64,000 nt of DNA from Limnoperna fortunei (taxonomy: Eukaryota; Mollusca; Bivalvia; Mytilida; Modiolidae). Both the position numbers and the translations under genes were made by a program. This document shows, in pieces, positions 63,040 through 64,000 of this stretch (position 1 is the stretch's first letter; every line of letters begins with the position of its first letter). The notes below the pieces were generated by a model. It was not told where the DNA came from. It searched no databases and saw only the letters and a program-made list of their open reading frames with translations. The DNA is taken from the NCBI GenBank assembly GCA_944474755.1, contig OX104120.1:37800067-37864066 (forward strand), in the 5' to 3' direction.

Positions 63040-63701
63040 AGGTAGCAGTATACGGTTTTGTAGTTTAGTTTCGAATGTCCCCCTGTGAAATTCCTTAATA
63101 TAGTAGTATGGTCCAGTTGCAGTTTACTCACATCTATGATAAATGAAATGCAATAAATTTTTGAAGTGTCAGTAGAAAGTGTCATGTTTATAGAAAAGAA
63201 ATATATATAATATTTGGTTGTCATCCTTGTTATAGTAGTAAAACCCCGAGACTGCCTATAAGACCATTTGACTCCTAGCTTTAGCTCTCTCTGATGCATT
63301 AAAATAGCATGTTCCTTGTCAACAAAATTGTGTGAAATCGAGGTGGATGACAAGTATTTTGCCAGTGTTTTTCTGCTTTGAAATTGATCTTAATACACAA
63401 ATATATATGTCATATTGCTCTTCTGTTAGGCGTTACCGTGTCAGAATTTTTCAAATGAAGGTAAATGCTAATGATTTGTCCGATTTTCTCACATGAAACA
63501 GATGATTTTTATCGATGACTTGATAAAAATCTTATCAAGTTACCATGAAACTGAAAATGCAGGACACAAATTAAATATATGTACAACATTTCCAGTACAA
63601 TTGGATCTATGCAAAAATGTCACACATGTTTTTATTTGACAAAACAAGACCACGACCTCTGTTGATAATATTTTAATGCAAAGAACCGTATATTGCATCC
63701 T
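63040..63701. mobile_element. Terminal A module at the right edge of the array
   Basis: A complete 662-bp A, including its right inverted repeat, meets host coding sequence directly (GCATCCT|AAGTGT). One private change (CTATGCAAAA instead of CTATTCAAAA) is visible. Confidence 0.9.
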
Positions 63702-64000
63702 AAGTGTATTATACCGCAATGTGAATCAAAGAAAGATAACTCTAAAAGTTTAGAAACAGTTGTAAACAAGAAATGTGAATCAAAGAAAGACAACTCTAAC
63801 AGTTCAGAAACAGTTTTAAATAGGGCTAATAAACCACAAAGTGATTCAAAGAAAGATAACTCTAAAAGTTTAGAAACACCAAAATTACCGTTTACTAAAA
63901 TTGTCATAAAACAAAGCAGAAGTTCAGCGGATATAATTATCGGAAAATTGTGCAATGAAAATTTGATTTTATATGACACGTATCGTCATACTTTCCAAGT
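63702..64000 (+). CDS. Unidentified charged protein, 3' continuation, open to the window edge
   Basis: The frame is open for 99 codons from AAG at 63702: KCIIPQCESKKDNSKSLETV, then two further degenerate repeats of the SKKDNSKSLET type, then LPFTKIVIKQSRSSADIIIG. Deleting the array joins ...ETVVN to KCIIPQC in frame, and the pre-array sequence ends in the same ETVVNK motif as the internal repeats here. This strongly suggests both parts belong to one protein. The protein is hydrophilic with Lys/Asp/Ser-rich repeats. The product was not recognised, and the C terminus lies beyond the window. Confidence 0.6.

Larger units (their letters stand above)
39653..63701. repeat. 24-kb two-module tandem array, composite transposon-derived satellite
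   Basis: A modules start at 39653, 41768, 43885, 47450, 49565, 53130, 55245, 57360, 59475 and 63040. Spacing is 2115 bp (2117 once) or 3565 bp where an extra B lies between. Formula: AB AB AB B AB AB B AB AB AB AB B A. Ten A of 662 bp, nine B of 1453 bp after an A, three extra B of 1450 bp and 2 extra bp sum exactly to 24,049 bp. Copies differ by only a few substitutions per unit, for example ACTTATTTAAG shared by the units at 49565 and 57360. Both outer edges are A termini. Confidence 0.97.

Noticed and set aside
39547..63353. Minus-strand 105-codon frame repeated in every A module (139 codons in the first copy)
   Set aside because: It ends in the inverted repeat, has no transposase or other domain, and the near-identity of copies cannot show selection. 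The longer first copy merely runs into the flank.
63632..63979. 115-codon minus-strand frame at the right end
   Set aside because: It crosses the array boundary and is antisense to the repeat-containing charged protein. Its apparent repeats mirror the sense coding repeats.

Overview
The window looks like nuclear DNA of a bivalve mollusc, most likely a mussel-like (Mytilidae) species. It is AT-rich with few genes, and has GT-AG introns, remnants of a C1q-domain gene, a Cys-loop receptor gene, and many tRNA-derived SINEs of the kind common in molluscs. There are no bacterial-style operons, rRNA genes or CRISPR arrays. Most of the sequence is repeats, dead transposons and intron or intergenic DNA.

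Layout. 1-6.5 kb: a short TCGGAC-core tandem repeat, a SINE scrap, a 5'-truncated and frameshifted non-LTR retrotransposon (1300-3643) and a second TCGGAC-core repeat cluster. 6.9-16.7 kb: a decayed family of secreted-protein genes. Locus A (7268-9839) is a signal-peptide exon plus a gC1q-domain exon broken by frameshifts. A second partial gC1q copy lies at 13050-13258. Locus B (15517-16678) has a related promoter, leader exon and 3' end but a different, cysteine-rich mature exon. A third promoter/leader remnant lies at 22.03-22.24 kb. A Penelope-like element (11.6-12.6 kb) and a Tc1 element (13.7-14.8 kb) sit among them. 17-30 kb: SINEs, a FLYWCH/MULE-type transposase fragment, a 330-bp MITE with a perfect 9-bp target duplication, a foldback element and largely featureless AT-rich DNA.

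30.5-33.0 kb: three consecutive exons (minus strand) of an apparently intact Cys-loop ligand-gated channel of the GABA/glycine/pH-gated chloride type. They cover the Cys-loop, loop C and M1-M3. The splice phases join perfectly and the pore-lining residues are unusual.

33.3-38.9 kb: a tandem array of ~864-bp units, each with a tRNA-Thr(CGT) and a tRNA-Gly(CCC). Six tRNA-Gly and five tRNA-Thr genes are intact, and the array has broken copies at both edges.

39.1-64.0 kb: an unidentified charged-protein reading frame is interrupted by a near-homogeneous 24,049-bp array (39653-63701). The array is built from two modules: A, 662 bp with imperfect terminal inverted repeats, and B, ~1450 bp. They are arranged AB AB AB B AB AB B AB AB AB AB B A. 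It begins with the left end of A and ends with the right end of A. Removing it, or splicing it as a GT-AG intron, restores the reading frame across the break. This composite transposon-to-satellite structure inside a coding sequence is the most striking feature of the window.
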